From assembly GCF_016918505.1 (NCBI RefSeq), contig NZ_JAFFPZ010000015.1, positions 18,304-82,303 on the forward strand: a stretch of DNA of 64,000 nt, read 5' to 3'. The notes beneath the pieces were generated by a model, which was not told the DNA's origin, made no database searches, and saw only the letters and a program-made list of their open reading frames with translations. Numbering within the stretch: the first letter of the stretch is position 1; each line of letters starts with the position of its first letter. Source of the stretch: Desulforhopalus vacuolatus (lineage in GTDB: Bacteria > Desulfobacterota > Desulfobulbia > Desulfobulbales > Desulfocapsaceae). This document shows, one piece after another, positions 1-8,842 of this stretch. The translations under genes and the position numbers were made by a program.

Positions 1-1
1 C

Positions 2-1327
2 TACAGTGAGTCGATAAGCTATGATTCGCGTCTCTATAAGTATGACATTGCCGGCTCAAAAGCCCACGCCGCCATGCTGGCGGCCAACGGTATTCTGAGC
101 GATGAGGAGTTGCATAAAATCACCACCGGTCTCAGTGAGATTGAGGCGGAGATTGATGCCGGTACCTTTACATTCAAGGTGGAGCTGGAAGATGTTCACA
201 TGAACATCGAGAAGGCGCTGATTGATCGTATCGGTCCCGCTGGAGCACGGCTGCACAGCGGCCGTTCCCGCAATGATCAGGTGGCAGTGGATTTCAAAAT
301 GTATCTCCGTGACCAGTGCGATTTTATTGTCGAACTTCTTGATGGTGTCCGCGCCGCCTTTGTGAAACTGGCACGCTGGAATCTCGGGGCGGCAATGCCT
401 GGTTACACCCACATGCAGCGGGCGCAGCCGGTGCTCATCTCCCATCACATGCTTGCCTATTTTGAGATGTTCAGTCGTGACAGGGGGAGGATGAAGGACT
501 GCAGGCGGCGGCTCAACCTTTCGCCCCTTGGCAGTGCAGCGATGGCTGGTACCGGTCTGCCCATTGACCGGGAGATGACCGCGAAGGCACTGGGATTCGA
601 AAGCTGGACGCGCAACTCCATGGACAGCAGCGGCGATCGCGATTATGCCCTTGAGTTTCTTTCCACCTGCACCATGATTCACCTGCACCTTTCCCGCCTT
701 TCGGAAGAGCTGGTGTTGTGGTCCACGAGTGAGTTTGATTTTGTCAATCTTCCGGATAAATTCTGTACCGGCTCCTCCATCATGCCGCAGAAAAAGAACC
801 CGGATATTGTCGAGCTGATGCGGGGTAAAACCGGACGGGTAGTAGGCAGTCTGATGACACTTATCACCATTATGAAAGGTTTGCCGCTCACCTATAACCG
901 CGATCTGCAGGAAGATAAGGAGCCGGTCTTTGATGCAGCCGATACGGTCAGTGCCGGGCTGTCCATCATTGCTGAGCTGCTTACCGATCTCAAGTTCAAG
1001 AAGAAACGCATGGACGAGGCAACCCGTATCGGCTGCATGACCGCCACCGACCTTGCCGACTACCTTGTGCTGCACAATGTGCCTTTTCGTGAAGCACACG
1101 CTATTGTTGGCCACGCGGTTGCCTGGTGCCTGGATCATGGGAAAGAGCTGCCTGATCTTACTCTTGAGGAGATGGCACAGTTCTCGCCTGTCATCGGCAA
1201 AGATGTTTATGAGGTTCTAAGTACAGAGGGTTCAATCAACAGCCGTGTTTCCTACGGTGGAACGAGCCTTGTCCGTGTAGAAGAGGCGGTTGCCACCGCT
1301 GAAAAAGAACTGGGAATACAAGCCTGA
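2..1327 (+). CDS. argH: argininosuccinate lyase (5' end outside window)
   Basis: Cleaves argininosuccinate to arginine and fumarate, the last step of arginine synthesis, in the cytosol. The reading frame is open from base 2, and the residues before the first ATG at 74 (YSESISYDSRLYKYDIAG) match the conserved ArgH N-terminus, so the true start lies upstream and 74 is internal. The fumarase/aspartase superfamily signature GSSIMPQKKNP is at about 771-803, and the substrate-loop motif SGRSRNDQ is near 258-281. About 441 residues are visible against a usual 455-470, so only some 20 are missing. It is followed 10 bases later by a lipoprotein gene and then the dap genes, apparently in one transcription unit. 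Identity is very secure. Confidence 0.97.
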   Translation, partial: YSESISYDSRLYKYDIAGSKAHAAMLAANGILSDEELHKITTGLSEIEAEIDAGTFTFKVELEDVHMNIEKALIDRIGPAGARLHSGRSRNDQVAVDFKMYLRDQCDFIVELLDGVRAAFVKLARWNLGAAMPGYTHMQRAQPVLISHHMLAYFEMFSRDRGRMKDCRRRLNLSPLGSAAMAGTGLPIDREMTAKALGFESWTRNSMDSSGDRDYALEFLSTCTMIHLHLSRLSEELVLWSTSEFDFVNLPDKFCTGSSIMPQKKNPDIVELMRGKTGRVVGSLMTLITIMKGLPLTYNRDLQEDKEPVFDAADTVSAGLSIIAELLTDLKFKKKRMDEATRIGCMTATDLADYLVLHNVPFREAHAIVGHAVAWCLDHGKELPDLTLEEMAQFSPVIGKDVYEVLSTEGSINSRVSYGGTSLVRVEEAVATAEKELGIQA

Positions 1328-1337
1328 GAGGAATGGA

Positions 1338-2375
1338 ATGAAACTTCAAACTGCTGCCTGCATTGTCGCAGGTGCCACGACCCTGCTGCTTTCCGGATGC
1401 GGCTATAAAGATGATCCGGTTCCGCCGCAGTCTGTTGTCCCCCTCGCGATTGAGAACCTGCGCTACACCATTAATGACAAGGGTGTGGAGCTTACCTGGA
1501 GCTATCCCTCAAAGACACTGAAGGGTGCTCCGCTGGAAGATATCTCCAGCTTTGAGCTCTTTCGTACAGGTGTCCCCATGGATGAATACTGCAAGACCTG
1601 CCCGATTCCCTTTGGCAAGCCGCAGGCTCTGCCCGGAGGAGCGGTATATGACGGAAATCAGCTTCGGGACGGTGCATATCAGGCCAGAGGTTTGAGTTCC
1701 GGCTACCGCTACTTCTTCAAGATCCGCTCCAAAGACAGCTGGTTTGCCGAGAGTCCCGATTCCAATATCGTTACCTTTGTCTACTCCATCCCTCCGGCGG
1801 CACCCTCTGCACTCAGGGCAGATACCGGTGATGGTGAGGTGAACCTCCACTGGGCGGCAGTGAACATTTTACAGGACGGTGCAAAACTGCCCGCACCAGT
1901 GCACTATCAGGTGATGCGCAGCACAGGCGGTGACCTGTCTCCAATCGGCGCACTGCAGGACGGCCTGAGCTGGAAAGACACTACAGTCAACAACGGCGGT
2001 ACATACAAATATACCGTTCGGTCAGTGATGAATTTCGGCGGCTCCCTTGTGCCGAGTCTGGATTCCACCACGGTCAGCGTCAGCCCGGTTGACTCTACTG
2101 CACCGGAGGCTCCTGCCAATGTGCAGGTCGTGGCAATGACTCAGGGTGTGAAGGTCTTCTGGGAACCTTCGGATGCCGCAGACCTCGCCGGTTACCGCGT
2201 CTATCGGAGTGCCACCGGCCAAAATTACCAGTTTGTCGGCACGGTGGAAGCTATCTCAACCCTTTTCAATGACAGTAAAGCGGATGCCGATTCTTCCTGG
2301 TATTACGTTATCACCGCAGTCGATAAGACCGGGAATGAGAGCAGTCGCTCGCAAGCCGGTCACACGCGGGACTGA
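1338..2375 (+). CDS. lipoprotein with fibronectin type III-like domains
   Basis: Predicted 345-residue outer-envelope lipoprotein of unknown role. The start at 1338 is chosen because it has a GAGAGGAATGGA ribosome site and gives a proper signal peptide (MKLQTAACIVAGATTLLLSG) with the lipobox L-S-G-C, Cys at about residue 20. After a short Pro-rich linker there are two or three beta-rich segments with the typical Fn3 pattern (PSALRADTGDGEVNLHW and APANVQVVAMTQGVKVFW, each followed by a Y-x-V-x-R strand). A gene of this kind between argH and the dap genes is, from memory, common in deltaproteobacterial genomes. There lysA often comes next; here dapF follows directly. Function cannot be assigned beyond surface or adhesion-like architecture. 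Confidence 0.8.
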   Translation: MKLQTAACIVAGATTLLLSGCGYKDDPVPPQSVVPLAIENLRYTINDKGVELTWSYPSKTLKGAPLEDISSFELFRTGVPMDEYCKTCPIPFGKPQALPGGAVYDGNQLRDGAYQARGLSSGYRYFFKIRSKDSWFAESPDSNIVTFVYSIPPAAPSALRADTGDGEVNLHWAAVNILQDGAKLPAPVHYQVMRSTGGDLSPIGALQDGLSWKDTTVNNGGTYKYTVRSVMNFGGSLVPSLDSTTVSVSPVDSTAPEAPANVQVVAMTQGVKVFWEPSDAADLAGYRVYRSATGQNYQFVGTVEAISTLFNDSKADADSSWYYVITAVDKTGNESSRSQAGHTRD

Positions 2376-2435
2376 TTGCATGCGTAGTCTTCGTTATATC
2401 CACCGGAGGCCATTGATCTTCAAGGAGTTTTATCC

Positions 2436-3269
2436 ATGGCAGTAGAATTTCCCCTCCCCTTCGAAAAAATGAGCGGCGCGGGTAACGACTTTGTACTTAT
2501 TGACAACCGCAAGGGGGCCATCCCTCTTGCGGAACAGGCCGATTTTGCCCGTAAAGTGTGCCGGAGAATGTTTTCCGTCGGAGCGGACGGCCTTATTCTC
2601 ATTGAGGATTGTGGTGAGGCAGACTTTCGCTGGCAGTTCTACAATGCGGATGGTTCGGTTGCTGAAATGTGTGGGAATGGTTCACGCTGCGCAGCCCGCT
2701 TTGCCTTTCGTTCCGGGATTACCGGCCGGGAGATGACCTTCTCCACCCTTGCCGGAATTATCTCAGCGAAAGTCGGTGAGCAGGAGGAGATTGTCAGTGT
2801 CAAAATGACTGCTCCCTGTGATTTCCGTCTCGGGCTTTCGGTGACTCTTGATGAAAAAGAGTTTCCTGTCTCTTTTGTCAACAGCGGGGTGCCTCATGCG
2901 GTGATTTTCGTGGAAGGTGAGGTCCCGGTAACAGTCTGGGGACGCAGTGTCCGCTATGACAAGCAGTTTGAACCGGCAGGAACCAACGTCGATTTCGTCT
3001 GGCTGAAAGATGACGGTATTAAAGTGCGAACCTATGAGCGCGGAATCGAAGGCGAGACCATGGCCTGCGGTACCGGCGCGGTGGCCGCAGCTCTCTATGC
3101 CGCAATGCAGAAAGGATATGAATCGCCTGTGTCGGTGGAAACCCTTGGTGGTGATACCAATACAGTCTATTTTGATCTTCAGGACGGCCCGGTGGCGAAG
3201 GACGTTTTTCTTCAGGGTCCCACACGACTGGTCTGTACCGGACAAATAACCCCCGAGGCTCTTATCTGA
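2436..3269 (+). CDS. dapF: diaminopimelate epimerase
   Basis: Converts LL-diaminopimelate to the meso form for lysine and peptidoglycan synthesis; cytosolic and cofactor-free. The 277-residue length is normal. Both catalytic cysteines are visible in their family contexts: MCGNGSRCAARF (residues about 78-89) and GETMACGTGAVAAA (about 205-218). The N-terminal substrate motif KMSGAGNDF is at residues 11-19. It is followed 18 bases later by dapA, with dapB next, giving an uninterrupted dapF-dapA-dapB order. There is no sign of damage. Confidence 0.97.
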   Translation: MAVEFPLPFEKMSGAGNDFVLIDNRKGAIPLAEQADFARKVCRRMFSVGADGLILIEDCGEADFRWQFYNADGSVAEMCGNGSRCAARFAFRSGITGREMTFSTLAGIISAKVGEQEEIVSVKMTAPCDFRLGLSVTLDEKEFPVSFVNSGVPHAVIFVEGEVPVTVWGRSVRYDKQFEPAGTNVDFVWLKDDGIKVRTYERGIEGETMACGTGAVAAALYAAMQKGYESPVSVETLGGDTNTVYFDLQDGPVAKDVFLQGPTRLVCTGQITPEALI

Positions 3270-3287
3270 GCCCGGTCTGGAGGAGAT

Positions 3288-4163
3288 ATGGAAAAATTCT
3301 GTGGTGCTCTTGTTGCCCTTGTTACCCCCTTTAAGGATGGTGAAATAGACGAACAGGGCTTAAAAGATCTTATTGAATTTCAGATTGCCGGTGGCACTCA
3401 CGGTATTGTGCCGATGGGTACTACCGGTGAATCCGCCACCACCGATTTTGATGAGCACAAGCGTGTCATTGAACTGACTGTGGAGACCGTGGCGGGGCGG
3501 GTGCCGGTTATCGCCGGGACCGGAGCGAACAATACCCTTGAGGCCATCGAGCTGACCGAGAGTGCGAGAGAAAGCGGGGCGGATGCCGTGCTCTCTGTCG
3601 TTCCCTACTATAACAAGCCAAACCAGGAGGGGATGTATCTTCACTTCAAGGCGATTGCCGAGAAAGTTGATATCCCCATGTTCCTCTACAACGTTCCGGG
3701 GCGGACGGTGGTCAATATTCTCCCCGAAACCACAGCGCGACTGGCGCAGATCGACAACATCATCGGTATCAAAGAGGCCTGCGGAAGTCTTGAGCAGATC
3801 AGTGATGTTATCCGTAAATGTCCGCAGGATTTCATCGTCCTCTCCGGGGACGACTTTACCGCCATGCCCACTGTGGTTATTGGTGGTCGGGGCGTTATCT
3901 CAGTTATCTCCAACGTGTATCCCCAGGGGATGTCGCAGATGATGGAGAAGGTGCTGGCCGGAGACATTGCCGGGGCGCGTGAACTTCACTATAAAATGTA
4001 TGATATGATGAAGCTGATGTTCTCTTCTCCCAGCCCGGGACCGTCGAAAAAAGTGCTGGAACTGATGGGTATGATCGGCGATGGTTCGTCGCGTCTGCCC
4101 ATTCCGCCTGTGAATGACACCGCTGCGCTGGAAGAGGCGATGCGTGACCTGAAATTGATTTAA
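3288..4163 (+). CDS. dapA: 4-hydroxy-tetrahydrodipicolinate synthase
   Basis: Condenses pyruvate with aspartate semialdehyde, the first committed step of the diaminopimelate/lysine pathway. The 291-residue TIM barrel is of normal size. Visible landmarks are GTTGES (about residues 43-48), the tyrosine of the proton relay in SVVPYYNKPNQEGM, and the Schiff-base lysine in NIIGIKEACG (about residue 162). The start has a GGAGGAGAT site. It lies 18 bases after dapF and 10 bases before the GTG start of dapB, so the three are probably co-translated. Confidence 0.97.
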   Translation: MEKFCGALVALVTPFKDGEIDEQGLKDLIEFQIAGGTHGIVPMGTTGESATTDFDEHKRVIELTVETVAGRVPVIAGTGANNTLEAIELTESARESGADAVLSVVPYYNKPNQEGMYLHFKAIAEKVDIPMFLYNVPGRTVVNILPETTARLAQIDNIIGIKEACGSLEQISDVIRKCPQDFIVLSGDDFTAMPTVVIGGRGVISVISNVYPQGMSQMMEKVLAGDIAGARELHYKMYDMMKLMFSSPSPGPSKKVLELMGMIGDGSSRLPIPPVNDTAALEEAMRDLKLI

Positions 4164-4173
4164 GGAGACCATT

Positions 4174-4986
4174 GTGATAAAGGTTATTGTAGCCGGTGCC
4201 GCCGGACGCATGGGGAAAATGCTCTGCAGGATGGTGACTGAACATCCAGAACTCGAACTGGCCGGAGCGTTCGACGCCGTGGGAGGGCCCGCTGTCGGTC
4301 GTGACTCGGGAGAACTGGCCCTCGGTATCGCCAACGGCGTTGTTATCGGTGAGGGACTGGAATCAGAGATTGATCGCGGCGACGTGATCATTGATTTCAC
4401 CTTTCATACTGCCACCCTTGAGTTTGCCCGTATTGCCGCAAAGCATGGGACCGCCATGGTTATCGGCACCACCGGGCTTGCTGCGGAAGAGCTTGCCGAG
4501 CTGAAGAGCCTGGCAGAAAGCTCCTTTCCCTGTGTGCATGCCCCGAATATGTCTGTCTGCGTCAATGTCCTCTTTCAGCTGGTGAAAAAAACGGCGGCGA
4601 TTCTTGGAGACGATTTCGATATTGAAATTATCGAAGCCCACCACAAAATGAAGAAAGACGCCCCCTCCGGTACCGCACTGAAACTCGGTGAAATGGCAGC
4701 TGAAGGTGTTGACCGGGATTTTCTCAGTTCACTCGTGACTGAGCGAAGTGGTATCATCGGTGAGCGAAAAAAAGGTGAGATTGGCATCCAGAGTATTCGT
4801 GCTGCGGATATCGTCGGCGAACACACGGTGATGTTTGCCGGACCGGGGGAGCGGATTGAATTGAGTCATCGTGCCCACAGCCGCGAACATTTTGCCCAGG
4901 GTGCCGCCCGCGCAGCCGCATGGGTGACGAAACAGAAAAAAGGAATGTACACGATGTTCGACGTCCTTGGACTGGAAAACTTCTGA
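4174..4986 (+). CDS. dapB: 4-hydroxy-tetrahydrodipicolinate reductase
   Basis: NAD(P)H-dependent reductase that follows DapA in diaminopimelate synthesis. 270 residues, normal length. The start is GTG at 4174, preceded by TAAGGAGACC. The Rossmann nucleotide motif GAAGRMGKM is near the N-terminus, and the family signature EAHHKMKKDAPSGTAL, carrying catalytic His and Lys, is at about residues 153-168. The C-terminal dimerisation strand GERIELSHRAHSR is present. The stop codon overlaps the start of the next gene (TGATG), indicating translational coupling with folK. Confidence 0.96.
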   Translation: MIKVIVAGAAGRMGKMLCRMVTEHPELELAGAFDAVGGPAVGRDSGELALGIANGVVIGEGLESEIDRGDVIIDFTFHTATLEFARIAAKHGTAMVIGTTGLAAEELAELKSLAESSFPCVHAPNMSVCVNVLFQLVKKTAAILGDDFDIEIIEAHHKMKKDAPSGTALKLGEMAAEGVDRDFLSSLVTERSGIIGERKKGEIGIQSIRAADIVGEHTVMFAGPGERIELSHRAHSREHFAQGAARAAAWVTKQKKGMYTMFDVLGLENF

Positions 4987-5516
4987 TGGAAACTTTAATG
5001 CCGGCGTGGATTGGTTTCGGTTCCAATATCGGCAGAGGCCGGGAACAGCTCAGTGCAGCCTGGCGTTGTCTCGGCGAGTTCCCCGGCATCCGTACTGTCA
5101 ACATTTCCCACCCGTGGAAATCGTCACCGGTGGATATGGTGAGTGACAGATGGTTCACGAATGCTGCCGGATCTCTTGAAGTGTGTCTCTCTCCTGAGGA
5201 ACTGCTGGACGCACTGAAGGTGGTGGAGGCCGATTTTGGTCGTCTCCGCGCAGAAGAAGGCGTTGGATATCAGGACCGGCCCCTTGATCTGGACCTGCTT
5301 TACTATGGCGTGGGTGGTGGACATATTGTTGACAGTTGCGATCTGGTAGTGCCGCATCCCCTTATCAGCCGGAGGCTCTTTGTCCTGCTGCCCCTGACGG
5401 AGATTGAACCACTGCTGGTCGATCCGAAGACCCGCCGTACTGTTTCGGAGATGGGGAAGGATCTGCTCAATCGGGAAACCGGTCAGCAGCTTGAAGTCTG
5501 CGACTGGAAAGAGTAA
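4986..5516 (+). CDS. folK: 2-amino-4-hydroxy-6-hydroxymethyldihydropteridine pyrophosphokinase
   Basis: Transfers pyrophosphate from ATP to the pterin precursor of folate. I place the start at 4986, which overlaps the dapB stop in a TGATG arrangement, rather than at an in-frame ATG further upstream inside dapB; this gives 176 residues, typical for FolK. Motifs are the N-terminal IGFGSNIG and the metal/ATP signature QDRPLDLDLLYYG (about residues 93-105, with the paired Asp residues). It is downstream of dapB and 10 bases upstream of a YHS-like gene. Linkage of folK to dap genes suggests shared transcription rather than a shared pathway. Confidence 0.93.
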   Translation: METLMPAWIGFGSNIGRGREQLSAAWRCLGEFPGIRTVNISHPWKSSPVDMVSDRWFTNAAGSLEVCLSPEELLDALKVVEADFGRLRAEEGVGYQDRPLDLDLLYYGVGGGHIVDSCDLVVPHPLISRRLFVLLPLTEIEPLLVDPKTRRTVSEMGKDLLNRETGQQLEVCDWKE

Positions 5517-5526
5517 AGGAGAGAGA

Positions 5527-5805
5527 ATGGGAATTATTCGATTTCTTGTCATTGCAGGACTGATCTGGTTTGCCTGGCGAACCATGAACAACTGGCTGAA
5601 GGAGCGCAACCGCTCTCTTGAGAAAGACGGGAAACCGCCCCTTCAGGCTGATGAATTCAGTGATATCCTCGAGGAGGATCCGGTTTGTGGTAAACTGGTA
5701 CCCCGGAGCCAGGCGGTGCGGCTTGATGTTGACGGCCGCGTATTGTATTTTTGCAGTAAAGAATGTTGTCAAATCTTCCGAAAGGAAAAAGGAGAAAAGT
5801 CATGA
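5527..5805 (+). CDS. small membrane-anchored YHS/TRASH-like protein
   Basis: A 92-residue protein with one N-terminal membrane segment ([17 protein letters not shown]), a basic linker, and a C-terminal Cys-rich module reading [11 protein letters not shown] ... [12 protein letters not shown]. This matches the YHS / TRASH-like pattern (D-P-V-C-G, then F-C-S-x-x-C), usually considered a small metal-binding or metal-sensing domain. The start ATG at 5527 has AAAGGAGAGA just upstream; a longer upstream frame would run inside folK and is rejected. The stop overlaps the next start (ATGA at 5802-5805). Which metal it binds, if any, cannot be told from sequence. Confidence 0.8.
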   Translation: MGIIRFLVIAGLIWFAWRTMNNWLKERNRSLEKDGKPPLQADEFSDILEEDPVCGKLVPRSQAVRLDVDGRVLYFCSKECCQIFRKEKGEKS

Positions 5806-6446
5806 AGTTTTTTATCGATACGGCCAACATTGATGAGATTCGAGAAGGTGTTGAGATGGGACTGGTCGATGGAGTGACCACCAATCCGACCCTCGTCTCA
5901 AGAGAGAACAAACCTTTTGAAGAGTTGATTCCCGAGATTTGTGCTATTGTTGATGGACCGGTAAGTGCAGAAGTCGTGAGCCTTGAGGCGGACGGCATGC
6001 TGGAAGAAGCGAAGAAGCTGGCGAAGATTTCAGATAATATCGTCATCAAGATTCCCATGATTACCGAGGGGATCAAGGCGGTGAAAAAGCTGACCGCCGA
6101 GGGTATCAAAACCAACGTCACCCTTGTCTTCTCCGCCATGCAGGCACTTCTCGCGGCCAAAGCGGGCGCAACCTATGTCTCTCCTTTTGTAGGACGGCTG
6201 GATGATATCGGGGTGCAGAGTATGGACCTGATCAGTGATATTGTCACCATTTATGATAACTATGGTTTCCAGAGCGAAATTATCGTCGCTTCCGTACGCA
6301 GCCCGCAGCATGTTCTTGATTCAGCACTTCTCGGCGCGGACATTGCCACTATTCCGCTGAAAGTTATCAAACAGCTGGCACAACATCCTCTGACCGACAA
6401 AGGCATGAAACAGTTTCTTGCCGATTGGGAGAAGAGAACCAAATAA
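5802..6446 (+). CDS. fsa: fructose-6-phosphate aldolase / transaldolase-like (TalC family)
   Basis: A 214-residue class I aldolase of the short transaldolase family (Fsa/TalC/MipB), cytosolic sugar-phosphate metabolism. Landmarks are [13 protein letters not shown] at the N-terminus, [12 protein letters not shown] (about residues 25-36), the Schiff-base lysine in [12 protein letters not shown] (about 83-86), and SPFVGRLDD. The length excludes the long transaldolase B family. Whether it is a true transaldolase or a fructose-6-phosphate aldolase depends on one active-site residue that I cannot judge safely. Start overlaps the previous stop by ATGA. Well-conserved and intact. Confidence 0.9.
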   Translation: MKFFIDTANIDEIREGVEMGLVDGVTTNPTLVSRENKPFEELIPEICAIVDGPVSAEVVSLEADGMLEEAKKLAKISDNIVIKIPMITEGIKAVKKLTAEGIKTNVTLVFSAMQALLAAKAGATYVSPFVGRLDDIGVQSMDLISDIVTIYDNYGFQSEIIVASVRSPQHVLDSALLGADIATIPLKVIKQLAQHPLTDKGMKQFLADWEKRTK

Positions 6447-6465
6447 GGGCGAAGTCCTGCGGAGA

Positions 6466-7095
6466 ATGCCTTTGAACAGGAACAGCTGGGATTTACATAA
6501 TGTACACTGGCTGGCGGTTGGAATAGTTGTTCTGCTTGCCACTGTAATCGCGTGGCAGGAGGCGGAGGCGGGGTTGTATGTCTGTCACGATTCTCGCGGC
6601 GGTGTTTTCTATACCAACGTGCGCAGTAATGCTCAGTGTAAAACGATATCATCTAAACGTGACATCGTTACCATGGGCTTCTCGTCTCATAAACGGGGGA
6701 CAAAAAAATATGACAGTGAGATCTCAAGCATTGCCACGCGTTATGGGGTTGATCCTTCGCTGATCAAGGCGATTATTCATGTTGAATCAGGTTTCAACCA
6801 TCGTGCGGTTTCACGTATGGGAGCCAGGGGACTGATGCAGCTCATGCCGGGAACAGCGCGGGAACTGAAGGTTTATAATCCCTTTAACGCGAAGCAGAAT
6901 ATCGACGGTGGTACCCGCTATTTTCGCCAGATTATGGATGATTTCAACGGAGATGTGAGACTTGCTCTTGCCGCCTATAACGCGGGACCTGGTCTGGTAC
7001 ACAAACTGCACAGGATTCCGGCAATTCCGGAAACCCGTAATTATGTGCGCAAGGTGATGCGCATGTACCGTTTTTATAAGAGCGGGGCTATATAA
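6466..7095 (+). CDS. lytic murein transglycosylase with DUF4124-like N-terminal segment
   Basis: Periplasmic or membrane-anchored peptidoglycan lytic transglycosylase (SLT/MltC-type, GH23 fold), about 209 residues. The N-terminus has a hydrophobic export or anchor segment (LAVGIVVLLATVIAW). A short module then follows, LYVCHDSRGGVFYTNV, which resembles the DUF4124 domain often fused to these enzymes. The catalytic domain holds the Glu in IIHVESGFNHRAVS, the GLMQLMPGTA motif and AAYNAGP, all canonical. The start is uncertain: ATG 6466 has GGAG only one base away, while TTG 6472 has better spacing; an earlier ATG at 6418 would overlap the aldolase gene. Confidence 0.88.
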   Translation: MPLNRNSWDLHNVHWLAVGIVVLLATVIAWQEAEAGLYVCHDSRGGVFYTNVRSNAQCKTISSKRDIVTMGFSSHKRGTKKYDSEISSIATRYGVDPSLIKAIIHVESGFNHRAVSRMGARGLMQLMPGTARELKVYNPFNAKQNIDGGTRYFRQIMDDFNGDVRLALAAYNAGPGLVHKLHRIPAIPETRNYVRKVMRMYRFYKSGAI

Positions 7096-7135
7096 GGTAC
7101 CTATAAGTAAGGGCGGATTTCAGTACGCTTTCCCC

Positions 7136-7165
7136 TTGACGTAAACAGGTAAAGCAGAGTATAAA
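7136..7165 (+). promoter_or_regulatory. putative promoter of tRNA-Leu
   Basis: TTGACG at 7136-7141 and TATAAA at 7160-7165 with 18 bases between them form a sigma-70-like promoter whose start point would lie a few bases before the tRNA at 7176. Confidence 0.6.
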
Positions 7166-7175
7166 CAATCTTTAC

Positions 7176-7262
7176 GCCGGAGTGGTGAAACTGGTAGACG
7201 CACTGGACTCAAAATCCAGCGGGGGCAACTCCGTGTCGGTTCGATTCCGACCTCCGGCACCA
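7176..7262 (+). tRNA. tRNA-Leu (anticodon CAA)
   Basis: An 87-base class II tRNA. Acceptor arms GCCGGAG and CTCCGGC pair fully, the anticodon arm is CTGGA-CTCAAAA-TCCAG giving anticodon CAA (reads UUG), the variable arm is long (GCGGGGGCAACTCCGTG), the T loop is GGTTCGATTCC, and CCA is encoded. It lies directly upstream of an AT-rich island, a common insertion position for foreign DNA, but no second copy of the tRNA 3' end was seen in the window. Confidence 0.97.
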
Positions 7263-7297
7263 ATGCCAGGTACGCAGTAGATTTATAGAAGTTTATT

Positions 7298-7332
7298 AAA
7301 GCCCCTGACCTTAACTGGTTTGGGGCTTTTTT
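7298..7332 (+). terminator. rho-independent terminator after tRNA-Leu
   Basis: AAAGCCCC and GGGGCTTT are separated by a loop of about 16 bases and followed by a T-run (GGGGCTTTTTT). It ends the tRNA transcript, so the island to the right must be transcribed from its own promoter. Confidence 0.85.
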
Positions 7333-7386
7333 GGGCCTTTTTTTGCTCTTTCTGTCCTTTTTTTCCCTTTTTTTAAAAGAAATCCC

Positions 7387-7416
7387 TTGTCAAAAAGGGA
7401 TATCAAGAAGTATATT
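7387..7416 (+). promoter_or_regulatory. putative promoter of the 16S-derived transcript
   Basis: TTGTCA at 7387-7392 and TATATT at 7411-7416 with 18 bases between them. The predicted start is near 7423, about 185 bases before the first clear 16S-like patch. The -35 region overlaps a small inverted repeat (ATCCC...GGGAT). A sequence-only prediction. Confidence 0.45.
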
Positions 7417-7607
7417 CAAGACTAAAATTGAATTATACATAGGAAATAGTCCCTAAACAGAATGCGTTATGTATAGGCTAACGATTTTAGATATTTAAAA
7501 GGACATCCTTCGGAGTGAGACGTTAACTGTATAGATTTAAGATCAAAGGGAAGAGTGGTCTGTATATAGTTGGCCGTTATCTTGATTGTTCTTTTTAAGA
7601 AGCCCAA

Positions 7608-8500
<893 letters not shown>

Positions 8501-8507
8501 GGACGAA

Positions 8508-8741
8508 ATGAAATTATTTTTATTCATGAATGGAGAAAAGAGAGAGATGGTTGATAAATCTTTTGCAAAAAAATTTAAAATTAAGAAATCTGGAAAACAT
8601 AATCGGACTTCTTTGAAGACGAAGGAAATTGTACGTACCTTGGCTCGACGAAATGTTACGATCAATCAGAAAGGGAAAGATTACGTCCGAGGGGAGATGC
8701 GGTTGTTTGGTGGTTGTGTACAGTCGGTTGAATTAGATTGA
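8508..8741 (+). CDS. small, strongly basic hypothetical protein abutting the 16S derivative
   Basis: A 77-residue ORF I do not recognise. About 20 Lys/Arg against 8 acidic residues, no Cys cluster, no membrane segment; the core KSFAKKFKIKKSGKHNR looks like an RNA- or DNA-binding tail. The start ATG at 8508 is preceded by GAGGGACGAA, and this ribosome site lies at the very end of the 16S-like sequence; a GTG at 8496 in the same frame is an alternative. A perfect palindromic terminator follows 36 bases after the stop. It is on the same strand as the 16S derivative with no promoter seen between them, so co-transcription is likely. It may also be a chance ORF. Confidence 0.5.
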   Translation: MKLFLFMNGEKREMVDKSFAKKFKIKKSGKHNRTSLKTKEIVRTLARRNVTINQKGKDYVRGEMRLFGGCVQSVELD

Positions 8742-8776
8742 GTCATGATTCTTCTCATTTAATATAGGTAGTTGAA

Positions 8777-8810
8777 TAAAAAGGGTGATCCAATTGGATC
8801 ACCCTTTTTA
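8777..8810 (+). terminator. perfect 34-bp palindromic terminator
   Basis: AAAAAGGGTGATCCAA and its exact reverse complement TTGGATCACCCTTTTT meet without a spacer, extended by T/A at the ends. A strong stem with flanking A and T runs can stop transcription in both directions. It closes the 16S-derivative/small ORF unit and separates it from the next gene. Confidence 0.85.
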
Positions 8811-8842
8811 TTTGCTGTTTAACCTAAAAAATTACGGGAATT

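Noticed and set aside
7176..7262. tRNA-Leu as an attachment site for the AT-rich island
   Set aside because: No second copy of the tRNA 3' end and no integrase gene were found in the window, so integration there is not supported beyond position.
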